Below, one piece after another: positions 15,842 through 24,814 of a stretch of DNA of 64,000 bases. Within the stretch, counting starts at the first letter, position 1; each line of letters opens with the position of its first letter. The stretch lies in assembly GCA_001899305.1 (NCBI GenBank), contig MKWL01000018.1:235555-299554 (forward strand). Direction: 5' to 3'. Origin of the DNA: Thiobacillus sp. 0-1251 (GTDB taxonomy: Bacteria; Pseudomonadota; Gammaproteobacteria; Burkholderiales; Thiobacillaceae). The position numbers and the translations under genes were made by a program. The notes under the pieces are model-generated. The model made no database searches. It saw only the letters and a program-made list of their open reading frames with translations, and was not told the origin of the DNA.

Positions 15842-16320
15842 GGCTTCACTCCGAAGCCTTGAGCCTCAGTCCCCGGCGACATGCCGAGCATCGCTTTTAA
15901 ACGCGGCGTCAGATCCTCGGCCGGCCCCGCGATCACCGCCGACTTCACCACGATGGTGCAGCCGCATTCCTTCTGCAGCCTGTCCACTGCGCGTTCGATC
16001 GCAGGGCCGATCCGGCTGACCATCAGGTAAGCAGCCTCCCGGTCCTCGTCGCTGACATTCGGACGGGAGAGCAAAGTGGTGAATTCGGTTTCCTTGATTT
16101 TGACGACACTGGCGAGGTCTACCACCGCGAATCCCGCGGTCGGTTTCGCCAGCCAGAAGTGGTATGCCGCAAGCGTCACTGTTGTGACGAGCAATGCCAT
16201 CAACAGCGAAACCCAGCTCTCCATATGAAAATCACCCCCCATCTCAGGCTGAGCCCCGGCCTGATCTTCCGTAGCCGATACTTCAGAAGAATTACTCCCG
16301 GCCCTTGTTATCTCGGTCAT
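15838..16320 (-). CDS. trbI: F-type transfer protein TrbI
   Basis: 160 residues with one transmembrane segment (SLLMALLVTTVTLAAYHFWLA, ~residues 34-56). The periplasmic part contains FAVVDLASVVKIKETEFTTLL, matching the TrbI_Ftype domain (conserved VVDL...). TrbI is an inner-membrane protein that influences pilus outgrowth and retraction. It lies between traC and the S26 peptidase with ATGA overlaps on both sides. The N-terminal ~30 residues are hydrophilic and cytoplasmic. Confidence 0.85.
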   Translation of the reverse strand: MTEITRAGSNSSEVSATEDQAGAQPEMGGDFHMESWVSLLMALLVTTVTLAAYHFWLAKPTAGFAVVDLASVVKIKETEFTTLLSRPNVSDEDREAAYLMVSRIGPAIERAVDRLQKECGCTIVVKSAVIAGPAEDLTPRLKAMLGMSPGTEAQGFGVKP

Positions 16321-18893
16321 ATCGCCGCCTTCCGTTCCCGCAGCACGGCATCGACCGCATCGGCCATGGACAAGCCAGTTTCAAGCTTCTGCCGTACCGC
16401 TGAGAAATCACGTGCATTGGCCGAACCCATGAGTTGGGAGTAGGGGTCAAGCAGGAGCATCCCGACCCCGTAACCAGCCTGGCCACAGGAGACGAACACT
16501 TCCGAATAGTTGCCCTGTTCGGTACGCAAGCTGCTGACGAGGTGAGCCATGTGCGGCGTGAAGGCCAGCTTCTCTTCGAGCTTGGCAATGGATTCCTGCT
16601 TCTGCCGGAGCATGAACAGCCAGTCAGCGTTTTCCAGTGCGGCCTGCGAGGCTGCGCTACGGTAGTAGTCGTTGATGCCCTGTGTGCCCGTCAGGAAGGC
16701 ACCGCCGTATTTCCGGGCGCGGCGGTAGCCCGCCTCGATGAAGTCACCCGTCTGCCCGCCCGTGAGCAGATCCCAGGCTTCGTCCAGGATCACCACTTTG
16801 GGCTGTTCACGGGGCGCCAGGTACATTTCCTGGGTGATGCGATACATCAGGATGAATAGGGCGACCGCCTGCAGGTCTTTCTTCGATTTCAATTCCTCCA
16901 GCTCCAGGACCACCAGATTGGAATTGAAATTGACCGTGTGCTGACCTTCAAAGTAATGGCCGTAGCTGCCCAGCGAGGTGTAGGAAGTCAGCTGCACCGC
17001 CAGATCGCGGATGCGCGGATCGCAGGCCTCTTCCTCGCCATGCTCAAGCGTGCCGCCATCGTGACAGGCGAGCTTCAGCTTCTCCGCCAGAAGGTCGATA
17101 CTCGATCGCGGCCCGCGCTCTTCCCAAAGGCCACGAATCGCCAGTTCGAGCTGGGACAGCTCGTAATCTGACAGTCGGCGTCCAGGGGAGATCATCTGGG
17201 CGATCAACGGCTTCAACATCTCCATGTCTTCGTCGATGTCGTTCACCATGGTGAACGGATTGAGGACGACATTCGCTTCCTTGGTGAACTCGATGTATTG
17301 ACCCCCGAGCGCGTGGCACAGCTTCTCGTAGGAACGGCCCACGTCGATAATCCAGACCTTCGCCCCCATCGCCAGATAGCGTTCGGCAAGCTCGTTCAGG
17401 AATGCGGATTTGCCAGACCCGGACGTTCCCACCACGCAACCGTTGTAGTTGCCAGACGGGTTGTCGAACAGATTCACGCCTATGGTCTGGCCATTACGCC
17501 CAGTGAAGGTCAGCACCGGAGCCCCGACACCGCGCCATTCACCCAGAACAGGCGACAGATTGGCCGCGTTGGCGGTCGTTTTGGTGGAAAACCGCTGCGC
17601 GATCTTGATGTCGCGTTGCAGGGTGGGCCCGAGTGCCATCGGCAGCGAGGACATCAGCGCCTGGGTCTGCATATAGGTGTCAGGGCTCAATGCGAAGCCC
17701 ATGCTGCGCCAGATGGCTCTGGCCGCTTCATCCGCTTCGGCTACGGCATCCGGACTGGGGAAAAGCAGCACCTGATGGTACAGACGCAATGCACCTCCCC
17801 CCTCGTCGTAGGCGTTCTGCAACAATTTCCAGTCCGCCGCCCGCTTGCTCACGTCCGGCAGCGCTTTACCCATCGGACTTTCCGAAACCTGAATCGCCCG
17901 AGCCGTTTTCATTTGCGTAAGATTCTTGTGCTCGTCGTAATTCAGAATCTGCGCCCCCATGGTGATGAGGAAGGGGCAGGGGTAGCCCATGGATCCCTTA
18001 TTGGCGTCTCCCAGCATGCTGGCGACTTGATGCAGATCGAACTGCTTCGGATAACCTTGCGCCGAATGCGCACGCACACAGACCGCATCCCCGTCTGGCG
18101 AGCGCAGGGTGATGCCGAGCCTGCCCACCGATGCCACGGTGTCACGGGTAATCATCTGGTAGCGCAATGACTGTCCGTCGTCATAGCAGGCCGGATCGGC
18201 TGAATGTTGTGCGGGATTCAACATGGTGCGCACCCAGGACATGAGATCTTCCGCGCCCCAGACCCGCTCGAACTGGTAATACGTCTTGAGTTTGGATACC
18301 TGGGCATCGCGCAGGGCGATGATGCGTTCCAGCGTTCGGTATTCCACATCCTTCACCGGCATCGCGACAGACAGCAGCACCCGGTAGCGACGCATCACGC
18401 TGGGGCGCGAGCTGACGGGCGGAACGAGGGATGCCTTCCTGTAATGGGCGTAACGCTCGGCCGTCATGCGCGCGATCAATGACCGCTGGGCGTCGTCCTG
18501 TAGCAATTCGGGGCGCACCATCTTCTTAAAATTGTTTAGGAAGGCATCAATGTCCGGGCTCCCCCACAACTGAACCTGCACCCCGGCTCCGGCTGGCATG
18601 TCCCGGTAGATTTCCTGAATCAAGCGCGCCATGTCGTCTGTAGCGCCTGTCTGCGGGTTCATTTCGATGGCGTAGCCAATCGCCTCGATGCTGCCTTCTG
18701 CCTCGCCCTCAATGGCGAATAATTTCTCGGTCTCCCAATACCCCGTCCAGGGCAAGAGATCAGAGAAGCGGTTGTAGTCCTGCCGCGTGGTGAAGTGGTT
18801 CTCGTCCGCCACGGGGGATGGCGTCGCAAGTTCGTCCTCGCGCGTCAGCCACGTTTTGAGCGAAACAAATGGTTGCGCCAGCGCGGACATCAT
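16317..18893 (-). CDS. traC: conjugation ATPase TraC (VirB4 family)
   Basis: 858 residues. An N-terminal TraC_F domain (residues ~40-260, with PWTGYWETEKLF) leads into the VirB4 ATPase core. Walker A reads GTSGSGKSAFLNE at about residue 490, and the following strand is AKVWIIDVGRSYEKLCHALGG. Walker B is PKVVILDEAWDLL near residue 700, followed by YRRARKYGGAFLTGTQGIND. TraC powers pilus assembly at the cytoplasmic face of the inner membrane. Start and stop overlap traV and trbI by ATGA. Confidence 0.96.
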   Translation of the reverse strand: MMSALAQPFVSLKTWLTREDELATPSPVADENHFTTRQDYNRFSDLLPWTGYWETEKLFAIEGEAEGSIEAIGYAIEMNPQTGATDDMARLIQEIYRDMPAGAGVQVQLWGSPDIDAFLNNFKKMVRPELLQDDAQRSLIARMTAERYAHYRKASLVPPVSSRPSVMRRYRVLLSVAMPVKDVEYRTLERIIALRDAQVSKLKTYYQFERVWGAEDLMSWVRTMLNPAQHSADPACYDDGQSLRYQMITRDTVASVGRLGITLRSPDGDAVCVRAHSAQGYPKQFDLHQVASMLGDANKGSMGYPCPFLITMGAQILNYDEHKNLTQMKTARAIQVSESPMGKALPDVSKRAADWKLLQNAYDEGGGALRLYHQVLLFPSPDAVAEADEAARAIWRSMGFALSPDTYMQTQALMSSLPMALGPTLQRDIKIAQRFSTKTTANAANLSPVLGEWRGVGAPVLTFTGRNGQTIGVNLFDNPSGNYNGCVVGTSGSGKSAFLNELAERYLAMGAKVWIIDVGRSYEKLCHALGGQYIEFTKEANVVLNPFTMVNDIDEDMEMLKPLIAQMISPGRRLSDYELSQLELAIRGLWEERGPRSSIDLLAEKLKLACHDGGTLEHGEEEACDPRIRDLAVQLTSYTSLGSYGHYFEGQHTVNFNSNLVVLELEELKSKKDLQAVALFILMYRITQEMYLAPREQPKVVILDEAWDLLTGGQTGDFIEAGYRRARKYGGAFLTGTQGINDYYRSAASQAALENADWLFMLRQKQESIAKLEEKLAFTPHMAHLVSSLRTEQGNYSEVFVSCGQAGYGVGMLLLDPYSQLMGSANARDFSAVRQKLETGLSMADAVDAVLRERKAAI

Positions 18894-19450
18894 GGATTGC
18901 CGCCCCTCTGACCCGATACGCCGGGTATCGCGTCATCTGCAACCGGACGTTCCTCCTCGGGCTTATCCTTACCCCTGAGCGGGAATACCGGCTTGTACGC
19001 GTCACGAATCTGCTGCTGGTTGGTTTCGATCAGCCACTTGCCCTGGTGGACCACGGTGTAGAGATAGTGCTGATCGTGCAGATCGCCGTCCGTATCCTCC
19101 CAAGGTGCGATCCATACACGCAGCACCAAAGGCGCCATGCGAATCGGATCGCCGCTGTTCGGCGTCGCCAGGTCGCGTGGGGAGAAATAGCCAAGAGGCG
19201 GCATCGTCTCCCCATCCTTTGAATCCTTGCTGCCAGCATCCTGCGAAGGTTTATCCTGGGGTTTCGGTTGTTGCTGCCCCGGCAAGGCCTCGGCCAGGGA
19301 GTTCGCGTAAATGCCGGAAACCGACGTGCAGATCACCCCATCGGGGGCCTTGCAAGCCAGTTCCGATTTCGAGCCAGAGAGTCCGGAGAATGAAGAACAA
19401 CCCGCGCTCATCAATGTCACGGCGGCGAGCGACAGATACCCGACCTTCAT
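18890..19450 (-). CDS. traV: TraV outer-membrane lipoprotein
   Basis: 186 residues from the ATG at 19450, which overlaps the dsbC stop (ATGA). The lipobox is visible (LMSAGCSSF, lipidated Cys near residue 17). TraV's paired cysteines follow: LACKAPDGVICTSVSGIYANS. The C-terminal part has RMAPLVLRVWIAPWEDTDGDLHDQHYLYTVV and is typical of TraV. TraV anchors TraK in the outer membrane and forms the secretion channel with TraK and TraB. Confidence 0.92.
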   Translation of the reverse strand: MKVGYLSLAAVTLMSAGCSSFSGLSGSKSELACKAPDGVICTSVSGIYANSLAEALPGQQQPKPQDKPSQDAGSKDSKDGETMPPLGYFSPRDLATPNSGDPIRMAPLVLRVWIAPWEDTDGDLHDQHYLYTVVHQGKWLIETNQQQIRDAYKPVFPLRGKDKPEEERPVADDAIPGVSGQRGGNP

Positions 19451-20316
19451 GGTGTGCCTCCCTGAACATTGGCTGCGACAGGCTTCTTCACGGCACCTAG
19501 CCAAGCGGAAATCCGCGCGGCAGCCGCAGCTCCCGGCATGGTTCGGCCATCACTCGCCACCAAGAAAGGTGTGCCGCTAACCCCCAACTTCTCAGCCAGA
19601 GGCAGAACCGCTTGATGCGGCGCTTCACAGCCCTTGGTCTTTTTGGGAACCGTGCCATCAAGCATCAGGGCGGACCAGGCGGCCGAGCGATCCTTGCTGC
19701 ACCAGACCGCATCGGCCTTCGCGCGCGAATCAGGATGAAGCTGCTCCAGTGGCATGAGGAAGGTGTAGACCGTCACGTCATCCACTTTCGCCAGCTCCTG
19801 CTCCAGCTTCTTGCAGTAAGGACAGTCCGGATCCGAGAACACGGCGAGCGTCCGCCGACCCTGGCCATGCACGCTCTTGATCGCGTGTTGCAGCGGGAGT
19901 GAGGCGAAATCGACAGCCGGTGACGCCGGCTGCGCAGCCTCGGCTCCGGAGGTGATGTCCTCCTGCTTCTCCATGTCAAACATGCGCCCGAAAATGAAAT
20001 ACCGCCCCGACTCTTCCACGAAAGCGACATTGCGGCCCATCACGACTTCGTAGATACCCGGCAGCGGGGTGGGGGAAATTGTTCCGAAGCGTGTCTTCGG
20101 GTACATCAACCGCAGATTGCGCTGGACTGCGATCTGATCGTTTGCACGTGCAGCACCACCGGCATCCATCACGGCCGTAGCTGCAGCTTCAGTAATCACG
20201 TATTGAGGAGGCAGAACGGGGGGGGCTTTCACATCCTGAGCCAGCGTAAATCCTGGCATGCAGGACAGAATCAACAGTTGGGACAGCAGGGTTTTCATTC
20301 TGGTTTGGGTTCTCAT
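19447..20316 (-). CDS. dsbC: DsbC-like disulfide isomerase
   Basis: 289 residues with a signal peptide. A DsbC-like N-terminal dimerisation region contains LRLMYPKTRFGTISPTPLPGIYEVVMG. The thioredoxin domain has CPYC in AVFSDPDCPYCKKLEQELAK, then VYTFLMPLEQLHPDSRAKADAVWCSKDRS and the cis-Pro GVSGTPFLVASDGRTMPG. It should isomerise disulfides of Cys-rich transfer proteins (TraN halves, TraU, TraV, TraH). Elements of the SXT/IncA-C type also carry dsbC between traB and traV, as here. The ATG at 20316 lies 5 bp from the traB stop; an ATG at 20298 would also retain the signal peptide. Confidence 0.93.
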   Translation of the reverse strand: MRTQTRMKTLLSQLLILSCMPGFTLAQDVKAPPVLPPQYVITEAAATAVMDAGGAARANDQIAVQRNLRLMYPKTRFGTISPTPLPGIYEVVMGRNVAFVEESGRYFIFGRMFDMEKQEDITSGAEAAQPASPAVDFASLPLQHAIKSVHGQGRRTLAVFSDPDCPYCKKLEQELAKVDDVTVYTFLMPLEQLHPDSRAKADAVWCSKDRSAAWSALMLDGTVPKKTKGCEAPHQAVLPLAEKLGVSGTPFLVASDGRTMPGAAAAARISAWLGAVKKPVAANVQGGTP

Positions 20317-20321
20317 GTTCT

Positions 20322-21581
20322 TTACCGCCTCTCGATACTCTGGCCGCGCGTCAGCACCACGTCGACCACGCGGCCGCCGTCCACTTCAATCACCGGAAAA
20401 ACCTGCTCGGCCAGCTTGATGTAATACTTCGATAGCTGTGACATCGCGCTGCCAACGCCGGATGCCAGTCCAGCCTGCAACTCCTTGCCGTCCGTCACCG
20501 TGCTGGTGGAACCCAGCGGTGAGGTCGATACAGTGCTCGAAGATTCCTTGAACGCTTGCCCGATGCCTGAGCCAATCCCCGCGAGGAAGGCATTCGCCAG
20601 CGCCTGCCCCTGCTTGGAAACCAGCCTTCCGCGCATCCCGGCCTTGCCATCCTCACCGGCTACATACCCTTTAAGCGATACGTCGACCGCCCCGCCTTTC
20701 TGGTCGATGCACGACAGGCGATCCGTCCTGATATATGCACGCTCAGAAGATATGTCGCCGTAACCATTGGCCGTGACCACGCAATCCTTCATGTCGGCCA
20801 TGTAGCGATTGGGCAACTGGGCTGGATCGAGCACCCGCATCAGAATCGGATGCGGATTGTTTTGTGCCTGTCCACCCGTCGGCGCATCCAGACCCGCCAG
20901 TAACACCACGCGCATGAACGTCCCGGCAGGAAGATAGTTCTCAGCCGATGTCTTCTCTTCCCTGGCTGGGGCGGACGACATGCCGGCGGCTTGTGGCTGC
21001 GCCTGCGGTGCGGCAGGCGCAGCCACCGTCGAATCGGAAACTTCGAGCGTGAACGTGCGCTTCACCACGGGCTGCATCGGCGCATTCGGATCCATGCCTG
21101 GCTGTGCGAACTGCCCAAGCCTTCCAGGAGGCGGTGGGGGAGGGGGCGGCAATGCCGCCGAACCCATGGGTTGCAGCGGGCGTAAATTGCCGCCGGGCTG
21201 AATTACCGCTGCCGGGGGAGGCATCGGCACTTCGTTGATTCCCGCTCCGGCGGTGCCTTGCATGGCTCCGCCACTACTTTGTGGGCTATTCACCATGTTC
21301 TGCTTGATCGCGGCGATTTCCTTGTTTAGCGCCTCGATCTTTGATGCTTCGTTCGCCCGCCAGACATCCTTGTCGTTCAATTGCTGCCCCGGAACAGCCA
21401 GGTTGAGGCTGACCTGTTCCGGCTTGTCCACAGGAGCCTGATCGGATTTATTGCTCCCGGAGTCGGCGAACCATGCCGCAGCCAAGGCCACCCCGACAAT
21501 CATGGCGCCGACGCCGCCCGCCATCATGAGCTGTTTCTTGCGGGCGGGCGAAGCCTTGAGGGTGGGTACGATTCTCGCCAT
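20322..21581 (-). CDS. traB: TraB channel scaffold (VirB10 family)
   Basis: 419 residues. Cytoplasmic N-terminus, one transmembrane segment (GGVGAMIVGVALAAAWFA, ~residues 23-40), a coiled-coil-like region, then a Pro-rich stretch with a run of about eight prolines near residue 148. The C-terminal TrbI/VirB10 domain includes AGTFMRVVLLAGLDAPTGGQAQNNPHPILMRV and TDRLSCIDQKGGAVDVSLKGYV. TraB spans the envelope and links the inner-membrane machinery to the TraK/TraV ring. It abuts traK with a 1-bp overlap (TAATG). Confidence 0.95.
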   Translation of the reverse strand: MARIVPTLKASPARKKQLMMAGGVGAMIVGVALAAAWFADSGSNKSDQAPVDKPEQVSLNLAVPGQQLNDKDVWRANEASKIEALNKEIAAIKQNMVNSPQSSGGAMQGTAGAGINEVPMPPPAAVIQPGGNLRPLQPMGSAALPPPPPPPPGRLGQFAQPGMDPNAPMQPVVKRTFTLEVSDSTVAAPAAPQAQPQAAGMSSAPAREEKTSAENYLPAGTFMRVVLLAGLDAPTGGQAQNNPHPILMRVLDPAQLPNRYMADMKDCVVTANGYGDISSERAYIRTDRLSCIDQKGGAVDVSLKGYVAGEDGKAGMRGRLVSKQGQALANAFLAGIGSGIGQAFKESSSTVSTSPLGSTSTVTDGKELQAGLASGVGSAMSQLSKYYIKLAEQVFPVIEVDGGRVVDVVLTRGQSIERR

Positions 21582-22306
21582 TACCTCACCCCTTCGTTCC
21601 GTTTCACCACAAAGACCTGGGTGCTGCGACCCGGCTCAACGGTCAAGTCGCGCACCGACACAGCCAGCACGCCTTTTTTGTAGAACTCCTGTTCGGCGAC
21701 CCGAACCGGGGCGTCGCTGACGTTGAACAGGCGATACTGTTCACCCACCAGTGAATGTCCGGTTAGAACATGCTCCAGCGCAAAACGGGAGCCTTTCCAG
21801 AGGCGGATTTCCTCCCAGGTCTTCTTCAACTCCAGACCCTCCGGCAAACCTTCGCCTGCCAATGCCTGAATCATTTTCTTGATCGCCTGCTGGTAACTGG
21901 AGGCACGTTCAATCTCGCCAGGCTTGGCTGCAACAGAAGCAGGGACAGCCGTTTCCTTGATCACGATGGTTTCACCCGGAATATCCAGGGGCTGCAACAC
22001 CAGCGTGTAGGTTTTCCCGCTTTGACTGAACACAAACACTCCGAACGGATCCTTGGCCAATGGCTGAATCAGAGCCTGCCCGGTGGTGGCGTCCGCGCTG
22101 CCAGTGAGCAGTCCGTCGTCGGCGGACTTGACCAGGCGAACCCGGCCTCCCTCGATCGAGATGCGGTTCAAGTCTCTCAGACTCACCTTGACGAACAGGG
22201 TCTTGCCCTCGACGCCTTCCACTACCTGCAGAGCGTGAGAGGATGGGACGGAAAATAAGCAACAAAGGCTAAGGAGCAGTGGTTTCTTCAAACGGTCGGG
22301 CAGCAT
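21581..22306 (-). CDS. traK: TraK secretin-like protein (VirB9 class)
   Basis: 241 residues with a signal peptide (LKKPLLLSLCCLFSVPSSHA). The TraK motif region LQVVEGVEGKTLFVKVSLRDLNRISIEGGRV is followed by GVFVFSQSGKTYTLVLQPLDIPGETIVI. TraK forms the outer-membrane ring with TraV and contacts TraB. The gene overlaps the end of traE by about 38 bp from the ATG at 22306, or 23 bp from the in-frame TTG at 22291; the TTG would start directly at the signal peptide. Confidence 0.92.
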   Translation of the reverse strand: MLPDRLKKPLLLSLCCLFSVPSSHALQVVEGVEGKTLFVKVSLRDLNRISIEGGRVRLVKSADDGLLTGSADATTGQALIQPLAKDPFGVFVFSQSGKTYTLVLQPLDIPGETIVIKETAVPASVAAKPGEIERASSYQQAIKKMIQALAGEGLPEGLELKKTWEEIRLWKGSRFALEHVLTGHSLVGEQYRLFNVSDAPVRVAEQEFYKKGVLAVSVRDLTVEPGRSTQVFVVKRNEGVR

Positions 22307-22859
22307 TCTTACCTTCTCTCATACCGGTCAGCAGCACACGGCCGCCGCGTTGGCCAAACTCAAATACGTAGGTTTTGTTCACCTGTGATGTTCTGCTGTC
22401 CCCCAGATAGGTGTTGAGCACACCCTGAACAGCGATGCGTTGTTTTGCCTCGTCCGGCATGACCATAGCGATCGCCATAAAAGTGCTGGCGTTATCCGCC
22501 TTGATCTTTTGGGCATAAGCGCCGGCGTCGATTTCCAGCTTCCCGTAGAAGCGGGGGTCGATATAGGACTTGAGTGTGCGGTGATTAAAGTCCACGTTCT
22601 GTGGCGTCACATCGAAGTAGAGTTGGGCCAGAAACACGCCCATCTCGATCAGATATTCTTTGGAAACCTTGTCATCTTCGACCCAAAATGTTGTGTGGAT
22701 CGTCGGTGGAACCAGTGTTTCGCGATGTGTGTCGCCTCGCGTCAGGAAGGCGATCAACATCAGGAGCAATGCGCTCTGCGACAGGGCGAACATCATCACA
22801 GCCCATCTGCGCACACCGAGAGTTACGGCCACTTGGCCGCTCAGTTTGTTTATTCTCAT
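22269..22859 (-). CDS. traE: TraE channel component (VirB5/VirB8-like class)
   Basis: 196 residues with one N-terminal transmembrane segment (WAVMMFALSQSALLLMLIAF, ~residues 19-39). The periplasmic part matches TraE: TLVPPTIHTTFWVEDDKVSKEYLIEMGVFLAQLYFDVTP, then GVLNTYLGDSRTSQVNKTYVFEF. TraE is an inner-membrane anchored scaffold protein of the secretion channel. It abuts traL by a TAATG overlap. Confidence 0.94.
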   Translation of the reverse strand: MRINKLSGQVAVTLGVRRWAVMMFALSQSALLLMLIAFLTRGDTHRETLVPPTIHTTFWVEDDKVSKEYLIEMGVFLAQLYFDVTPQNVDFNHRTLKSYIDPRFYGKLEIDAGAYAQKIKADNASTFMAIAMVMPDEAKQRIAVQGVLNTYLGDSRTSQVNKTYVFEFGQRGGRVLLTGMREGKNAARPFEETTAP

Positions 22860-23149
22860 TAACCAATGAACTCTCGTATGCTAGAAGGGGGTGTTGCCTT
22901 CATTCCCAGATTGACGGGTAGATGCCAATACAGCAGGTGCATGCCATAAGCTCTGTGCTGGCCGAATTTAGCTTTGCGGTAAAGCCAGGCCATCACCAAC
23001 CCGAACACCGTGAGGCTCACGAGCCAGCCTGTAATGAGGCCAAATACAAAGAAGGACATGAACAGCATGGCCACGTCGAAATCCCACCACATGAACTTGG
23101 GAGGGTCGTCCAGGCGGGTCGGGATCGTTGGCGAATCTTGATTGGCCAT
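22859..23149 (-). CDS. traL: TraL transfer protein
   Basis: 96 residues. TraL signature: IPTRLDDPPKFMWWDFDVAMLFM followed by a membrane hairpin (FFVFGLITGWLVSLTVFGLVMAWLY) and the tail HLLYWHLPVNLGMK. It is an inner-membrane component corresponding to VirB3. It lies 25 bp after the pilin gene and leads into traE. Confidence 0.95.
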   Translation of the reverse strand: MANQDSPTIPTRLDDPPKFMWWDFDVAMLFMSFFVFGLITGWLVSLTVFGLVMAWLYRKAKFGQHRAYGMHLLYWHLPVNLGMKATPPSSIREFIG

Positions 23150-23174
23150 GCTGTTCAGTCCGGTGATGCTTCGC

Positions 23175-23492
23175 TTAAATCACAGCGGCGAACATGCCGT
23201 TGATGATCGTCGGGCCAAGGCCGAACACGATGGCGAAGACGATGCCAACCAGCGCCGGCATGGCGGTAGACTTGGCAAAGCCAATGAGCGCACCGACCAC
23301 GAACGCGGCGATCGCCAGCGCTTTGCCCAGATAGCCTTCGGCCCAACCCACCAGCATGTCGAACAGGGCTTGGAATTCTGTACCGGTCACACCGCCGCCG
23401 GCGGTGGTGGCCCATGCCGAGCTGATCATCAGAGCGGAGAGAAGCCCGCCGACAACGACCTGTTTTTTGCTGAACATTTTCATGAAATTCAT
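23175..23492 (-). CDS. traA: TraA-type conjugative pilin
   Basis: 105 residues from the ATG at 23492, which has AAGGAG 7 bp upstream. A long leader (MNFMKMFSKKQVVVGGLLSALMISSAWA) precedes the mature pilin of about 75 residues with two hydrophobic helices (GKALAIAAFVVGALIGFAKS and MPALVGIVFAIVFGLGPTIING) split by a short turn containing Lys. This fits VirB2/TraA pilins, which are cleaved and inserted in the inner membrane before assembly. The S26-type peptidase in the same operon is a candidate processing enzyme. Confidence 0.9.
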   Translation of the reverse strand: MNFMKMFSKKQVVVGGLLSALMISSAWATTAGGGVTGTEFQALFDMLVGWAEGYLGKALAIAAFVVGALIGFAKSTAMPALVGIVFAIVFGLGPTIINGMFAAVI

Positions 23493-23529
23493 TTGATTCT
23501 CCTTGAGCGTGTGTATTGAAAGATGGGTT

Positions 23530-23769
23530 TCATGGTCCCGGTGTCTCAGCAGTCTCAAGGTCTCGCATCACGATGTGGCGCACCAAATCCAGCATGGCTT
23601 GCCTCGCTGTCCCATCGTTCAGACAGTATTCAATGGCGGCTGTGGCCAGCCGCCTTTCCAAGAACAGGTTCCTGTTGGGAAGGACTCTCCCAAGCGCCTG
23701 CAGCTTGAGTTTTGTTTCCTCGCGCACGAGGACTGCCTTGTATCCCGGTTCAGTAGTGTTTTTTGTCAT
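23530..23769 (-). CDS. hypothetical small soluble protein upstream of traA
   Basis: 79 residues, basic, with KAVLVREETKLKLQALGRVLPNRNLFLERRLATAAIEYCL. The first part resembles a strand followed by helices, as in small DNA-binding proteins, but I cannot assign it to a family. It lies between the OmpA-like gene and the pilin gene in the same direction, with 9 bp to the former and 37 bp to traA. It could be an operon-internal regulator; that is a guess. Confidence 0.5.
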   Translation of the reverse strand: MTKNTTEPGYKAVLVREETKLKLQALGRVLPNRNLFLERRLATAAIEYCLNDGTARQAMLDLVRHIVMRDLETAETPGP

Positions 23770-23778
23770 TCCCCATCC

Positions 23779-24300
23779 CTATTCGTTAATGCTGATCACC
23801 GCGCGTCTTACGCCAGGGTTCGTGCTGGGCGGATGCTCTATGCAGCATCGCGAATCGACTTTGATATTCCGTTTCGGAACTCCGTTGGCGCGCATAAAAA
23901 CCGCGACCGCTATCCCGCGCTTGTACGCCAGGGTTTCGTTAAATCGTTTCTTGCCTACCTGATCTGTGCTGCCAAGAATCAGAAAACGTCTCGCGGCACG
24001 ATGCCGTTCGAGAAATGCCTTGAGCTTGGCTTTCTCGGCCTGACTGAGCCGAGCCGATGCCAACGCAAATCGAACTGAAGTAGAAGAGCTCACAGCGACC
24101 GGCTTAGCAGCGCTATCCGATTTCCTCGCGGGCATGGGGACGGGTACAGGAAGGTCAAACACCTTCGCCGTCCTTACGGGGCAATCGCCTTCATGACACA
24201 TGACATAAGCGCTAATGGAATTGGATTGCGTCACCTGCCAGTCGGCACCCATCGACGAACCTGCCCAGACCAGGGCAAGCAATGTGAACATGCATTTCAT
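23779..24300 (-). CDS. OmpA-family protein of the tra operon
   Basis: 173 residues from the ATG at 24300, overlapping the transglycosylase stop by ATGA. A signal peptide (MKCMFTLLALVWAGSSMG) is followed by a short linker and an OmpA-like peptidoglycan-binding domain: VRFALASARLSQAEKAKLKAFLERH ... ILGSTDQVGKKRFNETLAYKRGIAVAVFMRANGVP. It probably binds peptidoglycan in the periplasm and helps anchor the transfer machinery. A Cys pair (DSRCCIEHPP) near the C-terminus is unusual for the domain. Confidence 0.82.
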   Translation of the reverse strand: MKCMFTLLALVWAGSSMGADWQVTQSNSISAYVMCHEGDCPVRTAKVFDLPVPVPMPARKSDSAAKPVAVSSSTSVRFALASARLSQAEKAKLKAFLERHRAARRFLILGSTDQVGKKRFNETLAYKRGIAVAVFMRANGVPKRNIKVDSRCCIEHPPSTNPGVRRAVISINE

Positions 24301-24761
24301 GAGGATTTCCTCATTGCCCGGTAGACTTTCCAGGCATAGCCATTTCGTGCGCGGCGGCACGCATCGCCTTTTAGTCGCGTGCATGCAGCGTTGTATGCAC
24401 CGACCGCTTCCCACGAAGAACCATATCGAGTGAAGTTGTTCGCCAGCACCCAGGCACCCAGCTTGACGCTGGTACAGGCATCGTAGAGGTGGGCCTCGGT
24501 GTATCCGAGCGACTTGATTGGGTTCCTCCGCAGCCACCGGGTATTGATCTGCATCAGTCCAATGTCCTGAGATTGCGTATTCGCTGTGTGAGTGCTGTTA
24601 ACCGCATGGGGTCTCATATTCGACTCAACTTGGGCCACTGCCTTCAGCAATAGTGGTGAGACCCCATACATCGCCCCCGCCTCATCAAAACAGAAGGCGT
24701 GGGCTTGGGTATAAAAAAGGGTCGTCAGGAGAACAACCCAAGGGGAGGAGAGGGAATCCAT
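24297..24761 (-). CDS. lytic transglycosylase (VirB1/Orf169-like), first tra gene
   Basis: 154 residues with a signal peptide ending ...YTQAHA. The SLT core reads FCFDEAGAMYGVSPLLLKAVAQVESNMRPHAVN (catalytic Glu in QVESN), then SQDIGLMQINTRWL and VGAYNAAC. These enzymes open the peptidoglycan layer for the transfer apparatus. As the first gene of the minus-strand tra operon, it lies 54 bp downstream of the conserved element at 24815-24836, which fits a promoter region there. A gene of this kind (F orf169) also sits near the start of F-like tra regions. Confidence 0.9.
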   Translation of the reverse strand: MDSLSSPWVVLLTTLFYTQAHAFCFDEAGAMYGVSPLLLKAVAQVESNMRPHAVNSTHTANTQSQDIGLMQINTRWLRRNPIKSLGYTEAHLYDACTSVKLGAWVLANNFTRYGSSWEAVGAYNAACTRLKGDACRRARNGYAWKVYRAMRKSS

Positions 24762-24814
24762 GGGACGAATGCTAGGGATGCGCTCATCCCGCTTCCAGCG
24801 GAAATCAAAAGAAT